Assembly: GCA_964410665.1 (NCBI GenBank)
Contig: CAYPIE010000105.1
Location: forward strand, 1-19,203
Reading direction: 5' to 3'
DNA from: CAYPIE01 sp964410665
GTDB lineage: Bacteria; Planctomycetota; Planctomycetia; Gemmatales; Gemmataceae
Length of the DNA: 19,203 nucleotides
Under the pieces are notes generated by a model. The model was not told where the DNA came from. It made no database searches and saw only the letters and a program-made list of their open reading frames with translations. Positions 1-7,688 of the stretch are shown one piece after another (position 1 is the stretch's first letter; every line of letters begins with the position of its first letter). The translations under genes and the position numbers were made by a program.

Positions 1-37
1 GACTGACGTCCGGGGCTCGCCTTTCGGAGGCGGTTGC
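1..37. repeat. Left copy of a 37-bp direct repeat, cut by the window edge
   Basis: These 37 bases are identical to positions 19158-19194 at the other end, in the same orientation. The first 15 bases are the right-hand part of the hairpin CCCCGGAC-TGAC-GTCCGGGG; the first five bases are missing because the window starts there. Positions 18-32 form a second small hairpin, CGCCT-TTCGG-AGGCG. After base 37 the two copies diverge completely. Confidence 0.9.
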
Positions 38-90
38 GACGACGGAAGTGCTTGAGAGCAAGCGGGTTGCAGGGAATCGATCGCGTCGGC

Positions 91-162
91 AGAGCTCCGG
101 ACTGACGTCCTTCGCCAGAGAAGAGACTGTGCACTGCGCAGGAACGTAAGTTCCGGAGCTCT
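91..162. repeat. Imperfect inverted repeat carrying two variant ACGT hairpins
   Basis: The outer arms AGAGCTCCGG (91-100) and CCGGAGCTCT (153-162) are perfect complements, and the pairing continues imperfectly inwards for about 25 bases per arm. Two small palindromes of the same family lie inside: GGAC-TGAC-GTCC at 99-110 and GGAAC-GTAA-GTTCC at 141-154. On the minus strand the latter reads GGAAC-TTAC-GTTCC, one A-T pair longer than the first, so the stem is kept although its sequence differs. No coding potential is apparent in 38-184. Confidence 0.75.
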
Positions 163-177
163 GCTCTCTGCCTCTTC

Positions 178-205
178 AGGCGAGCCCCGGACGTCAGTCC
201 GGGGG
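178..205 (-). repeat. REP-like hairpin element, left full copy
   Basis: The core (185-204) is an 8-bp perfect stem, CCCCGGAC and GTCCGGGG, around a 4-base loop. Read on the minus strand it is followed by GCCT-GAAG-AGGC, a second short hairpin. These 28 bases match 19152-19179 exactly in inverted orientation. There is no T-run on either side, so a classical intrinsic terminator is not supported, although its place about 150 bases beyond the stop codon of the 356-2035 gene would suit a 3'-end structure. Confidence 0.85.
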
Positions 206-354
206 TTCAAGCTTACCGCAAGCGCCTCTGCCTCTTTCCCCGCACCGCAAGCGCCTCTGCCGCTTTCCCCGCATCGCAAGCGCCTCTGCCTCTTTCCCCG
301 CACCGCAACCGCCTCTGCTTCTGCCGCAGCGCAAACGCTTCTGCCTCTGCCACG
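206..354 (-). repeat. Degenerate tandem array of about 29-bp units, left
   Basis: Three clean 29-bp units lie at 206-234, 235-263 and 264-292, followed by about two decayed, shorter or longer units up to 354. Read on the minus strand each unit is close to GNGGCAGAGGCGCTTGCG followed by a tail, either RTGCGGGGAAA or GTAAGCTTGAA. The GTAAG-tailed unit is the one next to the hairpin at 185-204. The array starts directly after the stop codon of the outward-reading gene at 356. I see no ORF in it. Confidence 0.85.
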
Positions 355-355
355 C

Positions 356-2035
356 TCAACTCTTATTGCCGATCGCCCACAGGCTTCGTTCGCTCATCAG
401 ATACAGCAGCCCGTCCGCGGCAACCGGCGTCGAACGCAGGATCTCATCCACAAAGATCTTGTTCAGCAGATACTTCTCTTCCACCTGCTTGCGGATCGCG
501 CGTTTCTTATCTCGATCGGGGTAGTCATCTTCATCCAGCCCCGACACCTGCATCGGCTCGTGCTTGAACACGAACAGTTCGCCATCCTCAGTGCCGATGA
601 ACACCTTGCCGTCGACATAGTACGCCGAGCCCCAAACGCCCGACTTCAGGTCGTAGTGCCAGTACTTCTTGCCCGTGTTCGCGTCCAAGCAGAACAGGTA
701 ACCGTTCAGCTCCGCCACATACACCAGGTCATCCACGATCGCACACGTCGACATCGTCCGGCCGAACATAAACTCCCGACGGCTCCCCTCGCGGGTCTCG
801 TTGCCACCGAAATACCAGACCACGCCGGAGTCCTTGTTCACCGGGTGCTTGGGGTCAAAGTTGTTCTGCCGCGGCGACAGGTCGGTGTTCTCCGGCGTCG
901 CCTTGGTTGGGTCGATACACCACATGTGACCGACCCCGTCGAGGTGCTCGGGATCTTGGCCGACACCGATATACACCTTGTCCTCGTAGACCACTGGGGT
1001 GGCGATGAAGTCTGAGCGGGTGCCACGGCCGCCGAGGTCGTACTTGGCGTCGGTCGGGTTACAGTCGAACTTCCAGAGCAGCTTGCCGGTGTCCGGACGG
1101 AACGCGTACAGGATGCCGTCGCCGCCGGGGAAGATCACCTGTGGCACCCCCTGGATCACCGCATAGGTCGGGTTCGACCACTGACCGTGCATGATATCCC
1201 GGCCCGGGGAGTTGTCCTTCCACAACAGCTTGCCGGTCTTCTTGTCCAAGGCAATGAAGCTCGGCGCCTCCGGGGCGGGGATGTTGATATGCTCGGCATC
1301 GACGCCGTTGGCGGTCACCACAAAGACAATGTCGCCGACGATCAGTGGCGAGCAGACCGCCAGGTTGTGCGGGAACACATTCTGCTCGGCCATCATGTCG
1401 TATTCCCAGATGAAGTCGGCATCGATGTCCGACTTAAACTTCTCGTTCTGCATCCCCTGGTTGCCGTTGGCAAAACCCTCGACATCGGCACTCACCACCC
1501 GGCACTGGTTGCTGACATAATAAAGGCGGTCCCCATCCACCACCGGAGCGGAGCAGATTCCTTCGCGTGGCCAGTCGTTGACCAGGCCGGAGGGGAGCTT
1601 GTCATGCACGGCCTGCCAGAGGAACTTACCGGTCTTCTGGTCAAAGCACATAATGATTCCCTTATCGATCGGCCGCCCTTCGTCGATATCGCGTTGGTTC
1701 TTGGGCCGGTCGTTGTTGGTACCGACAAACACTTTGCCCGCGGCAATGGTGGGGCCCCCGTACGCCAGAGTGCCCAGGTCAGCCTTCCACAGGATATTCT
1801 TGCCATTCTCGACGTCAAATTCCTGGGGGATCGACTGCGGTCGCAGGTTGACCATGTTGCGGTCTTGCCTGCCCCCAAACATCGGCCAGGTACCTGCTTT
1901 GACGGTAAACGAATCGCTCTGCCCCTGAGCCACGGTTGAGTTTGGTCGTTGCCACAGACCAATCCCCAGAACAACCGCAAAGATCGCCACGGTCAGGCCC
2001 AGGGCGATCACACGGCGATAATGGTGCACTTGCAT
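356..2035 (-). CDS. Membrane-anchored PQQ-type beta-propeller protein (559 aa)
   Basis: This is a PQQ-binding-like (BamB/quinoprotein-type) beta-propeller protein, probably exposed outside the cytoplasmic membrane. An uncleaved anchor or signal peptide lies at about residues 9-27 after a basic start (HHYRR). The rest is a series of propeller blades with the recurring patterns xxG-K-hhWK and hhALDKKTGKLLWK, for example near residues 260-275 and 300-320, and a diverged N-terminal entry motif WPMFGGRQDRN. I prefer the ATG at 2035, which has AAGGGA about 10 bases upstream, over a GTG start 69 bases further out at 2104 that would place extra residues before the anchor. Blades of this kind do not prove PQQ binding: no vicinal disulfide of methanol-dehydrogenase type is evident. 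It is the last gene of a propeller-rich minus-strand cluster and is followed by the repeat array. Substrate and role are unknown. Confidence 0.88.
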   Translation of the reverse strand: MQVHHYRRVIALGLTVAIFAVVLGIGLWQRPNSTVAQGQSDSFTVKAGTWPMFGGRQDRNMVNLRPQSIPQEFDVENGKNILWKADLGTLAYGGPTIAAGKVFVGTNNDRPKNQRDIDEGRPIDKGIIMCFDQKTGKFLWQAVHDKLPSGLVNDWPREGICSAPVVDGDRLYYVSNQCRVVSADVEGFANGNQGMQNEKFKSDIDADFIWEYDMMAEQNVFPHNLAVCSPLIVGDIVFVVTANGVDAEHINIPAPEAPSFIALDKKTGKLLWKDNSPGRDIMHGQWSNPTYAVIQGVPQVIFPGGDGILYAFRPDTGKLLWKFDCNPTDAKYDLGGRGTRSDFIATPVVYEDKVYIGVGQDPEHLDGVGHMWCIDPTKATPENTDLSPRQNNFDPKHPVNKDSGVVWYFGGNETREGSRREFMFGRTMSTCAIVDDLVYVAELNGYLFCLDANTGKKYWHYDLKSGVWGSAYYVDGKVFIGTEDGELFVFKHEPMQVSGLDEDDYPDRDKKRAIRKQVEEKYLLNKIFVDEILRSTPVAADGLLYLMSERSLWAIGNKS

Positions 2036-2247
2036 AAACAGGTTTCCCTTGAGAAGTTTGAAAGCCACTTCAAGCGGGCGAAGGTGAGTCCAGGCAGGTT
2101 TCACGGAAGGATCGAGCGACTGCGCTACGGCAAGCCCCTATTTTTCCATACGCGGAATCGTGCGTTTCGGATCGTTGTTTGTCGGAGTAAGGCGAGCTGC
2201 GAAGGTTCGTCCGGGGATGCCCCAGACGAAACGCACGCCGTTTCTTC

Positions 2248-2273
2248 CCGGGCAAGGATGATGGCTTGCCCGG
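2248..2273 (-). terminator. Perfect 9-bp hairpin after the 770-aa propeller gene
   Basis: CCGGGCAAG (2248-2256) and CTTGCCCGG (2265-2273) pair perfectly around an 8-base loop, starting 12 bases beyond the stop codon of the gene at 2286-4598. In that reading direction it is followed by GAAGAAA rather than a T-run, so it is at best a non-canonical terminator or a 3'-end stabilising stem between two propeller genes. The rest of the 250-base gap (2036-2285) shows no gene and no convincing promoter. Confidence 0.35.
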
Positions 2274-2285
2274 TCGCCGCCCAAC

Positions 2286-4598
2286 TCACTGGTTCGGTAC
2301 AATCTCGATATTATCATAGTAAATTTCTGAACCCGGTGCAGCATCGCCGGGCAAGACGTTCGTGACGAAGCCATACAAGGCCGCCGTTCCGCCCGGATGG
2401 GGATTGGGATCGGTGAACTCGATGGACCAATCGTCCGGCTCCTGAACATCGCGTTCCCAGACTTTGCCCTTGAGAATCGCCTGGTTGTCGGATGACTCAA
2501 CTCGGAACTTCATGCGATACCAGGTATCCGGCTTCCAGTCAAAATCAACTGACTTGTTGATACGTGGAATCGCTTCCCAGGAACCAATACGCAATTGCCG
2601 GACTTTGACTTTCTGGTCGGTCTTGCCGTCGAGGATCAGGCGGTAGCGGCTGTTGATCAGCCCCATGTCGGGGAGTTTGCCGCGAACCTCATTGGCCCGA
2701 ACATCCGCAGCGATGGTGTAGTTGGATACATCCGGTTTGGTGATATAGGCATTGACTCGGGCGAGAGGGGGGCTGGCCCGGTTGTTGGTCTTGAACAGCA
2801 CCTTGTTGCCATTGAACTCCTTGACCCGATACTTGCCCCGGGTGTTGACCCAACCCGGCGGAACCGTGCCGACCGCATAGTTTTCGAAGTCTTCCTTGTA
2901 GGGGAGCACCGGGGCCACACGCACCCGGGTCAGGGCCGACTGCGAGCCGGCCGTGACCCGGACATAGCCCTCCTGGTCCGCCTTATCCTTGGTGACCGTC
3001 AAGGTGGCCGTCCGCCCAGCTCCCTCAGGCTCAATGCTGCCCTGCAGTGCGGGCGGCACTGCCCCTCCCTTGCCGGCTGGCGGGTTGGGTAGTGTCCAGG
3101 CCAGCTTGGTATTGGCCGGAGCCTTGACGGGAACGCCCTTCGCGTTGAAGAAGTTCACCTTCATCTCGACCGACTCCCCAGGGTGCAGGGTGAGCTCGGC
3201 AGGAACCAGTTGGATCTGAGCCGGGGCGGTATCGCTGGCATCCTCCGGGGGCAATGCAGGATACTTGGGTGCTGGATGCTCTCCCGCGGTGCCGATGCAC
3301 AAGATCTCATCCGCCGTGGCCAGATAAACCTTGCCGTTGACGGCAATGGGGGTGCCGTTGGTTTCGACAAAGCCCACCCGATTCCGGTTGATGAATTTCT
3401 CGACGTGAAGTTCCTCGGGCTCTTCGTCGCCCTGAAGGCCCAGAATGTTAAACTCCGCGTTCACATTAAAGACGTACATTTTGTTGTCGGCAATCAGGGG
3501 CGAGCCCCGAGCCACCCGGCCATAACTATAGCGCCACAGCCGCTTGCCCGTCTTGGCGTTAAAGCAGGTCAGGGTCGCAAAGTCGTCCGGGCAATAGAGT
3601 CGGCCATCGGCATAGGCGGCCGAGGCGAGTCCGTAGCGCTTGGAGCTGACATACTCCCAGACCACCGTGGGCTTGCCATCGACAATTTTCGAGCCATCCA
3701 GACAGATCACTGCCCCAATCCCGCGGCCATCAAGGGTACCCGAGCCATGGGTACAGTAGATCAGATTCCCCTCGACGATAGGCGAGCCATTGACCAGACC
3801 GTTGGCAAACTCGTAGCTCCATAGCCGCTTACCGGTGCGAACTTGGTAGCCGTGGATGCCCCCGTCCGAAGCACCGGTGACCATCACCCGTTCGCCATTG
3901 ATGACCCCAATCACCGGATTGGAGTAGTAGGTGCCGATCCGGTTAAACACCGTTTCGGAGATCCACACCACTTCGCCGGACTTCTTGTCGAAGGCGTAGA
4001 AGCGGTTTTTGCCGCGGGCCTGGTTGCCCCAGGAGGCGTTGACCATGCCGATGATCACCAGCTCTTCATCGACGAACGGGTTGGTGATCCGCCCCCCATA
4101 GCCGGTGACGCGGCCAAATTCCTCAGTCAGCTGACGCTGCCAGACCACCTTGCCATTTTTGTCTAGGCACAGCAAAAAACCCTGAGTACCGTGCGCATAA
4201 ACATAGCCAGTTTCCTTGTCACCGGACATTGCCGCCCAACCGAGTCGGCTGGAGACGATGTCGGTGTGGAAGACGTTGAATTTGTACTTCCAACGCAGCT
4301 CTCCGGTATTGGCGTCGAAGCAAACGACCTGTTCACCTTCTTGGAGCCCTTCACCGGTTTGCTGAATCATACACAAGCGATCATCGATAACGATTGGCGT
4401 GGAGCGGCAGCCATACGGCTGCTTCCAGATCAGATTGTCCTGACCTGGGCTCTTGGGAGAAAAGTAATCGGGCAAGTTTTTTTCCAGGGAGTGCCCATTC
4501 ATCATCGGGCCACGCCAGTGCAACCAATCCCCCGCATGCGCTGGGCCGTCGCCCAGACACAAGGGCAGCAAGGCCAGCATCATCAACCATCTCGACAT
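2286..4598 (-). CDS. Secreted PQQ-type beta-propeller fused to Ig-like and LamG-like domains (770 aa)
   Basis: A signal peptide (residues 1-22, cleavage after AHA) precedes the signature WLHWRGP at 25-31. Residues about 25-440 are a PQQ-type propeller with blades such as VVCFDANTGELRWK and FNAKTGKRLWRY. Residues about 460-562 look like a bacterial Ig-like domain (LHPGESVEMKV, ending ALTRVRV). Residues about 566-768 resemble a concanavalin-A/LamG-type sandwich of the sugar-binding or glycoside-hydrolase-16-like kind (start YKEDFENYAVG, end YYDNIEIVP). GGAGAGAG about 4 bases before the ATG supports the start. The gene lies 60 bp downstream of the adenylating-enzyme gene on the same strand. An extracytoplasmic binding or scaffolding role, perhaps towards a glycan, is inference; no catalytic residues can be named. 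Confidence 0.9.
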   Translation of the reverse strand: MSRWLMMLALLPLCLGDGPAHAGDWLHWRGPMMNGHSLEKNLPDYFSPKSPGQDNLIWKQPYGCRSTPIVIDDRLCMIQQTGEGLQEGEQVVCFDANTGELRWKYKFNVFHTDIVSSRLGWAAMSGDKETGYVYAHGTQGFLLCLDKNGKVVWQRQLTEEFGRVTGYGGRITNPFVDEELVIIGMVNASWGNQARGKNRFYAFDKKSGEVVWISETVFNRIGTYYSNPVIGVINGERVMVTGASDGGIHGYQVRTGKRLWSYEFANGLVNGSPIVEGNLIYCTHGSGTLDGRGIGAVICLDGSKIVDGKPTVVWEYVSSKRYGLASAAYADGRLYCPDDFATLTCFNAKTGKRLWRYSYGRVARGSPLIADNKMYVFNVNAEFNILGLQGDEEPEELHVEKFINRNRVGFVETNGTPIAVNGKVYLATADEILCIGTAGEHPAPKYPALPPEDASDTAPAQIQLVPAELTLHPGESVEMKVNFFNAKGVPVKAPANTKLAWTLPNPPAGKGGAVPPALQGSIEPEGAGRTATLTVTKDKADQEGYVRVTAGSQSALTRVRVAPVLPYKEDFENYAVGTVPPGWVNTRGKYRVKEFNGNKVLFKTNNRASPPLARVNAYITKPDVSNYTIAADVRANEVRGKLPDMGLINSRYRLILDGKTDQKVKVRQLRIGSWEAIPRINKSVDFDWKPDTWYRMKFRVESSDNQAILKGKVWERDVQEPDDWSIEFTDPNPHPGGTAALYGFVTNVLPGDAAPGSEIYYDNIEIVPNQ

Positions 4599-4658
4599 AG
4601 GTCTCTCTCCGTCAGCTTGGCGGAACCTCTCAGGCGTCGGGCAGCGTTGAGCTTATTC

Positions 4659-5936
4659 CTAGGACTCCGAGCGTAGGCGAACAATCCGTTTGGCTTTCAT
4701 CTCAAAGCGTGGCAGACTGCCAGGCGGAACACTGACCACTTCGGCGCGAAACAGTAACTCATCCCGCAGCGCGCGGCGGACCGCCTCGCACACTTCGCTG
4801 GCGGGCGCGGCGACCGGTTCCAGCTCGATACGCAAGCCCGTCAGCGGCTGTCGCTCATCGACCACCAGGCGAAACTCCACCACCTCGGCAAAGCGACGCA
4901 CAATCGCCTCGACCGCACTGGGATACAGATTGTTGCCGCGCAGGTGGATCATATCATCGACGCGTCCGAGGATGCCACCGTCGAGCCGCCGCAACAGACC
5001 GACGGGAGTCTGTACCGGGGCGGCAGGTCGGACCAGGTCGCCAGTGCGATAGCGGATCAGGGGCGAGCCACCCCGCTCCAGGTTGGTCAAGACCAGCTCG
5101 CCGAGTGCGCCGTCGGCCGCCGCCGTATCACCACCAGGGATGAGCACCTCGGCAATGTAGTAGGGCTCCAGGATGACCATCGAGTGCGGATGATCCAGTG
5201 GCTCGACGGCGACCGGACCGACCTCGGTGAGGCCGTAGTGGTCGATCAGTCGGGCCTGCCAGAGGTACTCGATCCGCTCGCGGGTAGCGGGGATACAGGC
5301 GCCAGGCTCCCCCGCCACGATCAGCAGCCGCACTGCGGAGCTGGCTAGGTCCAGCCCCTCGGTCGCGGCGACCTCGGCCAGGTGCAGGGCGTAGGTGGGC
5401 GTACAGCAGATCACGGTCGCTTGTTGTTCCAGCAGTAAGCGCAGGCGCGCTGCGGTACTCAGCCCCCCGGCGGGTAGACACAGACAGCCGCGTTGACAGC
5501 CGGCATCAAAGGCGGTCCAGAAGCCAAGAAACGGTCCAAAGCTAAACGGGAAGAACAGACGATCGTCTTTGCGAACCTCCACGGTCTGATAGACTGCCTC
5601 CCAGCAGGTCAACAAGCTCTGCCAGCTCTCGGGTGTATCCAACCAACGCAAAGGCCGGCCGGTCGTGGTTCCCGAAGTCTGATGCAGCCGGGCATATTCC
5701 TCCAGCGGGAAACTCAAATTGGAGCCGTAAAGGGGATAGGTTTCCTGATCGGCGAGTAACTCGGCCTTGCTAGTGAAGGGGAGTTCGGTCAGCGGCGTCT
5801 CCGGGCCAAGCCCTGCAAGCTTCCGCTGATAAAAAGGATTCGATTCCAACACCAGGCCCAACAGTTGGTGAAGTCGGGTCTGCTGCTGAGTTTCGAGCGC
5901 CTCGCGGTCAAACAGTGCGGCGGGTGGCTGCAACAA
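4659..5936 (-). CDS. Phenylacetate-CoA ligase family adenylate-forming enzyme (PaaK-like, 425 aa)
   Basis: Members activate aryl or acyl acids with ATP to an acyl-AMP and then to a CoA thioester. The ANL motifs are in order: HQTSGTTTGRPL (85-96, phosphate-binding loop), YGLTEVGPV (234-242), RYRTGDLV (295-302), GRVDDMIHLRGNNLYP (324-339) and a C-terminal RFEMKAKRI with a candidate catalytic lysine at about 414. The length fits the short PaaK type. No ATG exists near the N-terminus; two consecutive TTG codons (5936 and 5933) follow AGGGGA at 5-8 bases, so a TTG start is likely. There is no signal peptide, so it should be cytoplasmic. No phenylacetate-pathway genes are nearby; instead secreted propeller genes flank it, so the acid substrate is unknown. 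Confidence 0.9.
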   Translation of the reverse strand: MLQPPAALFDREALETQQQTRLHQLLGLVLESNPFYQRKLAGLGPETPLTELPFTSKAELLADQETYPLYGSNLSFPLEEYARLHQTSGTTTGRPLRWLDTPESWQSLLTCWEAVYQTVEVRKDDRLFFPFSFGPFLGFWTAFDAGCQRGCLCLPAGGLSTAARLRLLLEQQATVICCTPTYALHLAEVAATEGLDLASSAVRLLIVAGEPGACIPATRERIEYLWQARLIDHYGLTEVGPVAVEPLDHPHSMVILEPYYIAEVLIPGGDTAAADGALGELVLTNLERGGSPLIRYRTGDLVRPAAPVQTPVGLLRRLDGGILGRVDDMIHLRGNNLYPSAVEAIVRRFAEVVEFRLVVDERQPLTGLRIELEPVAAPASEVCEAVRRALRDELLFRAEVVSVPPGSLPRFEMKAKRIVRLRSES

Positions 5937-6051
5937 ACGTTCCCCTGTTCACTGCAAAATCGGAGTCCGGACCGGCCTTCTTCCTTGGACGAACCCCAAA
6001 GGGGCATCGAGGGCTCGCCAGCAACGGCAAGGATGACCGATCCGAGTCGAA

Positions 6052-7335
6052 TCACTTCGCCTGGATATCGTAGGCGAACAGCAAATCCTGATCGCGAAGG
6101 TATAAGATACCGTTGGCAATGACCGGGTGGGTCCAGACGCCGCCACGGCGGCTGCGGATCTTGCTTTCCTGCGGAATCTTTAGCCTGCCAAACTCCTGCC
6201 AACCTTTGGGGCTGGCGCCGGCGCATGCCAGGGTGCCATCTTTCTCGCTGTAACAGTACAACCGCCCGTCCGCAAAGGTCACCGACCCCTTGGGAAAGTC
6301 CGGGTAGGACCAAGCCACCTCACCATCGTCAAAGTTCATGCACACCCAGCCCCATTCATTCCGACGACTCCGTCGAGGTTGGGCATGACCATAGAGATAA
6401 CCATCATACAAGAGCACACCCCCATGATGGTTTTTCAACAGATCATGTTCGTATACGTCTTTGGCTTGAATCTTCCCATTGGCAACAGTCAGTTCCACCA
6501 ATCCACATTCACCGTCGGGATAGTTCGAGGTGACAAACACCCGGTTCCCTTTCACGATGGGTGTTGGGATCACGGCAACCCCGTTACTGCCGAGTTCACT
6601 CTGCCAAAGCAGTTCCCCGTTGTCTGCTCGGACGCCGACCACGCCTTCAGCGGTCATCTGAATGTACTGCTTGATCCCTCCAATGGTGGCAGGAATCATC
6701 GAGGAATAGGACGCCTCATCGGTCAGCTCCTTGCTACGCCAGATGACCTTGCCGGACATTTTGTCGAGTGCGGCCAGCGTCCCTTTCGCGGCCCCCGGCG
6801 AGCAAATGACGCGGTCCCCATCGACAAGGACCGACTCCGAATAGCCCCAGATCTTCATGACCTTGCCGTCGAGGTCGTCCTTGAGGTTGACCGACCAGAC
6901 CTTGGAGCCATCGGCCGTCTTCAGGCAAGCCAGTTCACCCGAACCGCCCAGGGCATAGAGGCGGTCGCCGTCGATGGTCGGGGTGCTACGCGGCCCGCCG
7001 CCCCAGGCGTTTTCGAAGAAGCTGGCGATCTCGACACGCCAAAGTTCCTGGCCCGTTTTGGTGTCCAGACAGAAGACAAACTCCTTATTGCCATCCTCTG
7101 AGCCCCCCATGCTGTACAGGCGGTTGCCGATGATGGCCGGGCCCGAATAGCCGTTGCCCAAATCGCGTGCGGTCCAGAGCAATTGGGGTGGGTTAGCCTT
7201 CCAGTTCTTGATCAAACCGGTTTCGTTGGATTTGTTGTCACGGTTGGGCCCGCGCCACTGGGGCCAGTCATCGGCGAGCAGGGCCGCGGGGGCATTGAGT
7301 ACCGCCAGCACGGCCAGGACAATCAGCTGTCGCAT
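6052..7335 (-). CDS. Secreted PQQ-type beta-propeller repeat protein (427 aa)
   Basis: A typical signal peptide (residues 1-21, cleavage after LLA) is followed by DWPQWRGPNRDN, the entry motif typical of planctomycete PQQ-type propeller proteins. Blades repeat the pattern of a W-x-x-D/E strand followed by a G-hhY/F strand and a hhCLDTKTGQELW-type loop (about residues 88-100), then similar loops to the end (YLRDQDLLFAYDIQ). The length is that of a single propeller with no extra domain. The ATG at 7335 has GGAG 9 bases upstream. It is the first of three propeller genes in this stretch and stands 115 bp upstream of the adenylating enzyme. The function is unknown; the automated name BamB-like would describe only the fold. 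Confidence 0.9.
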   Translation of the reverse strand: MRQLIVLAVLAVLNAPAALLADDWPQWRGPNRDNKSNETGLIKNWKANPPQLLWTARDLGNGYSGPAIIGNRLYSMGGSEDGNKEFVFCLDTKTGQELWRVEIASFFENAWGGGPRSTPTIDGDRLYALGGSGELACLKTADGSKVWSVNLKDDLDGKVMKIWGYSESVLVDGDRVICSPGAAKGTLAALDKMSGKVIWRSKELTDEASYSSMIPATIGGIKQYIQMTAEGVVGVRADNGELLWQSELGSNGVAVIPTPIVKGNRVFVTSNYPDGECGLVELTVANGKIQAKDVYEHDLLKNHHGGVLLYDGYLYGHAQPRRSRRNEWGWVCMNFDDGEVAWSYPDFPKGSVTFADGRLYCYSEKDGTLACAGASPKGWQEFGRLKIPQESKIRSRRGGVWTHPVIANGILYLRDQDLLFAYDIQAK

Positions 7336-7386
7336 CGCAGTCTACTCCACGAGCAGGAATCGGTGCTAGTTGCCTTCGCGCAGGCC

Positions 7387-7414
7387 GTTATAGGGCTCGG
7401 CCGGCGGGAAACAA
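7387..7414 (-). promoter_or_regulatory. Possible sigma-70-like promoter for the propeller/adenylase genes
   Basis: On the minus strand TTGTTT (7414-7409) and TATAAC (7392-7387) are separated by 16 bases and stand about 50 bases before the start codon at 7335. The -10 matches 5 of 6 consensus bases, the -35 only about half. It lies in the 125-bp gap after the 75-aa gene, the widest gap upstream of the propeller genes, where a new transcript could begin. Confidence 0.3.
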
Positions 7415-7460
7415 GTTGCGCAATCACGCTATAGAATTACAGACGTGGCTGGGGGATGGG

Positions 7461-7688
7461 TTATTCTTTGGGCTGCCCGTCGCGCGCAGCGGCAGTCGCC
7501 TGGTCGGACGCGGTGAGGATTTCTTCGGGGCGCAGCCAGACGATTTGGCCGTCGCGCGCGATCGGCACAGACCGCCCGGCCTGGGCATGGCTTTGGCGTG
7601 CCCGTTCGGCGGCCATTCGAAAGGCTTGTTGGATTTTGGCCGGCTGGTCGAGATTCTCTTCCAGCAGGTCGCGTTTCGGAGCGATCAT
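7461..7688 (-). CDS. Small protein coupled to a zeta-toxin-like kinase (75 aa)
   Basis: The start codon overlaps the stop of the upstream kinase-like gene as ATGA (7685-7688), with AGGAG 11 bases upstream; this suggests translational coupling. A longer ORF starting at 7718 would run further into the upstream gene and is less likely. The protein is soluble, with a helical alanine/arginine/glutamine-rich first half and a C-terminal stretch GRSVPIARDGQIVW followed by LRPEEIL. From memory, small ORFs with a comparable RDGKVV-x-PPEEI-like end often sit beside zeta-type kinases, so this may be its antitoxin-like or accessory partner; that is inference. It has no recognised catalytic motif. Confidence 0.65.
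   Translation of the reverse strand: MIAPKRDLLEENLDQPAKIQQAFRMAAERARQSHAQAGRSVPIARDGQIVWLRPEEILTASDQATAAARDGQPKE

Noticed and set aside
1..37. Terminal 37-bp direct repeat as evidence for a circular molecule
   Set aside because: The right copy is followed by nine further bases that do not match bases 38 onward, so the ends do not overlap cleanly.
206..354. Tandem 29-bp units as a CRISPR array
   Set aside because: The units abut without unique spacers, are low in complexity and degenerate, and no cas genes are present.
560..1939. Long plus-strand ORFs (560-1015, 1187-1939) opposite the 559-aa propeller gene
   Set aside because: They are antisense shadows in GC-rich coding DNA, without ribosome sites or recognisable domains.
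3183..4166. Plus-strand ORFs opposite the 770-aa propeller gene
   Set aside because: They are mirror-frame artefacts of blade-repeat codons; the minus strand has signal peptide, ribosome site and domain structure.
5981..6015. CCCC-AAA-GGGG palindrome in the gap upstream of the PaaK-like gene as a regulatory hairpin
   Set aside because: A four-base stem with a three-base loop is expected by chance in GC-rich DNA.
356..7335. Reading the propeller proteins as PQQ-dependent dehydrogenases
   Set aside because: The blades are of the PQQ-type fold, but no vicinal disulfide or recognisable catalytic site is seen, so cofactor use cannot be claimed.
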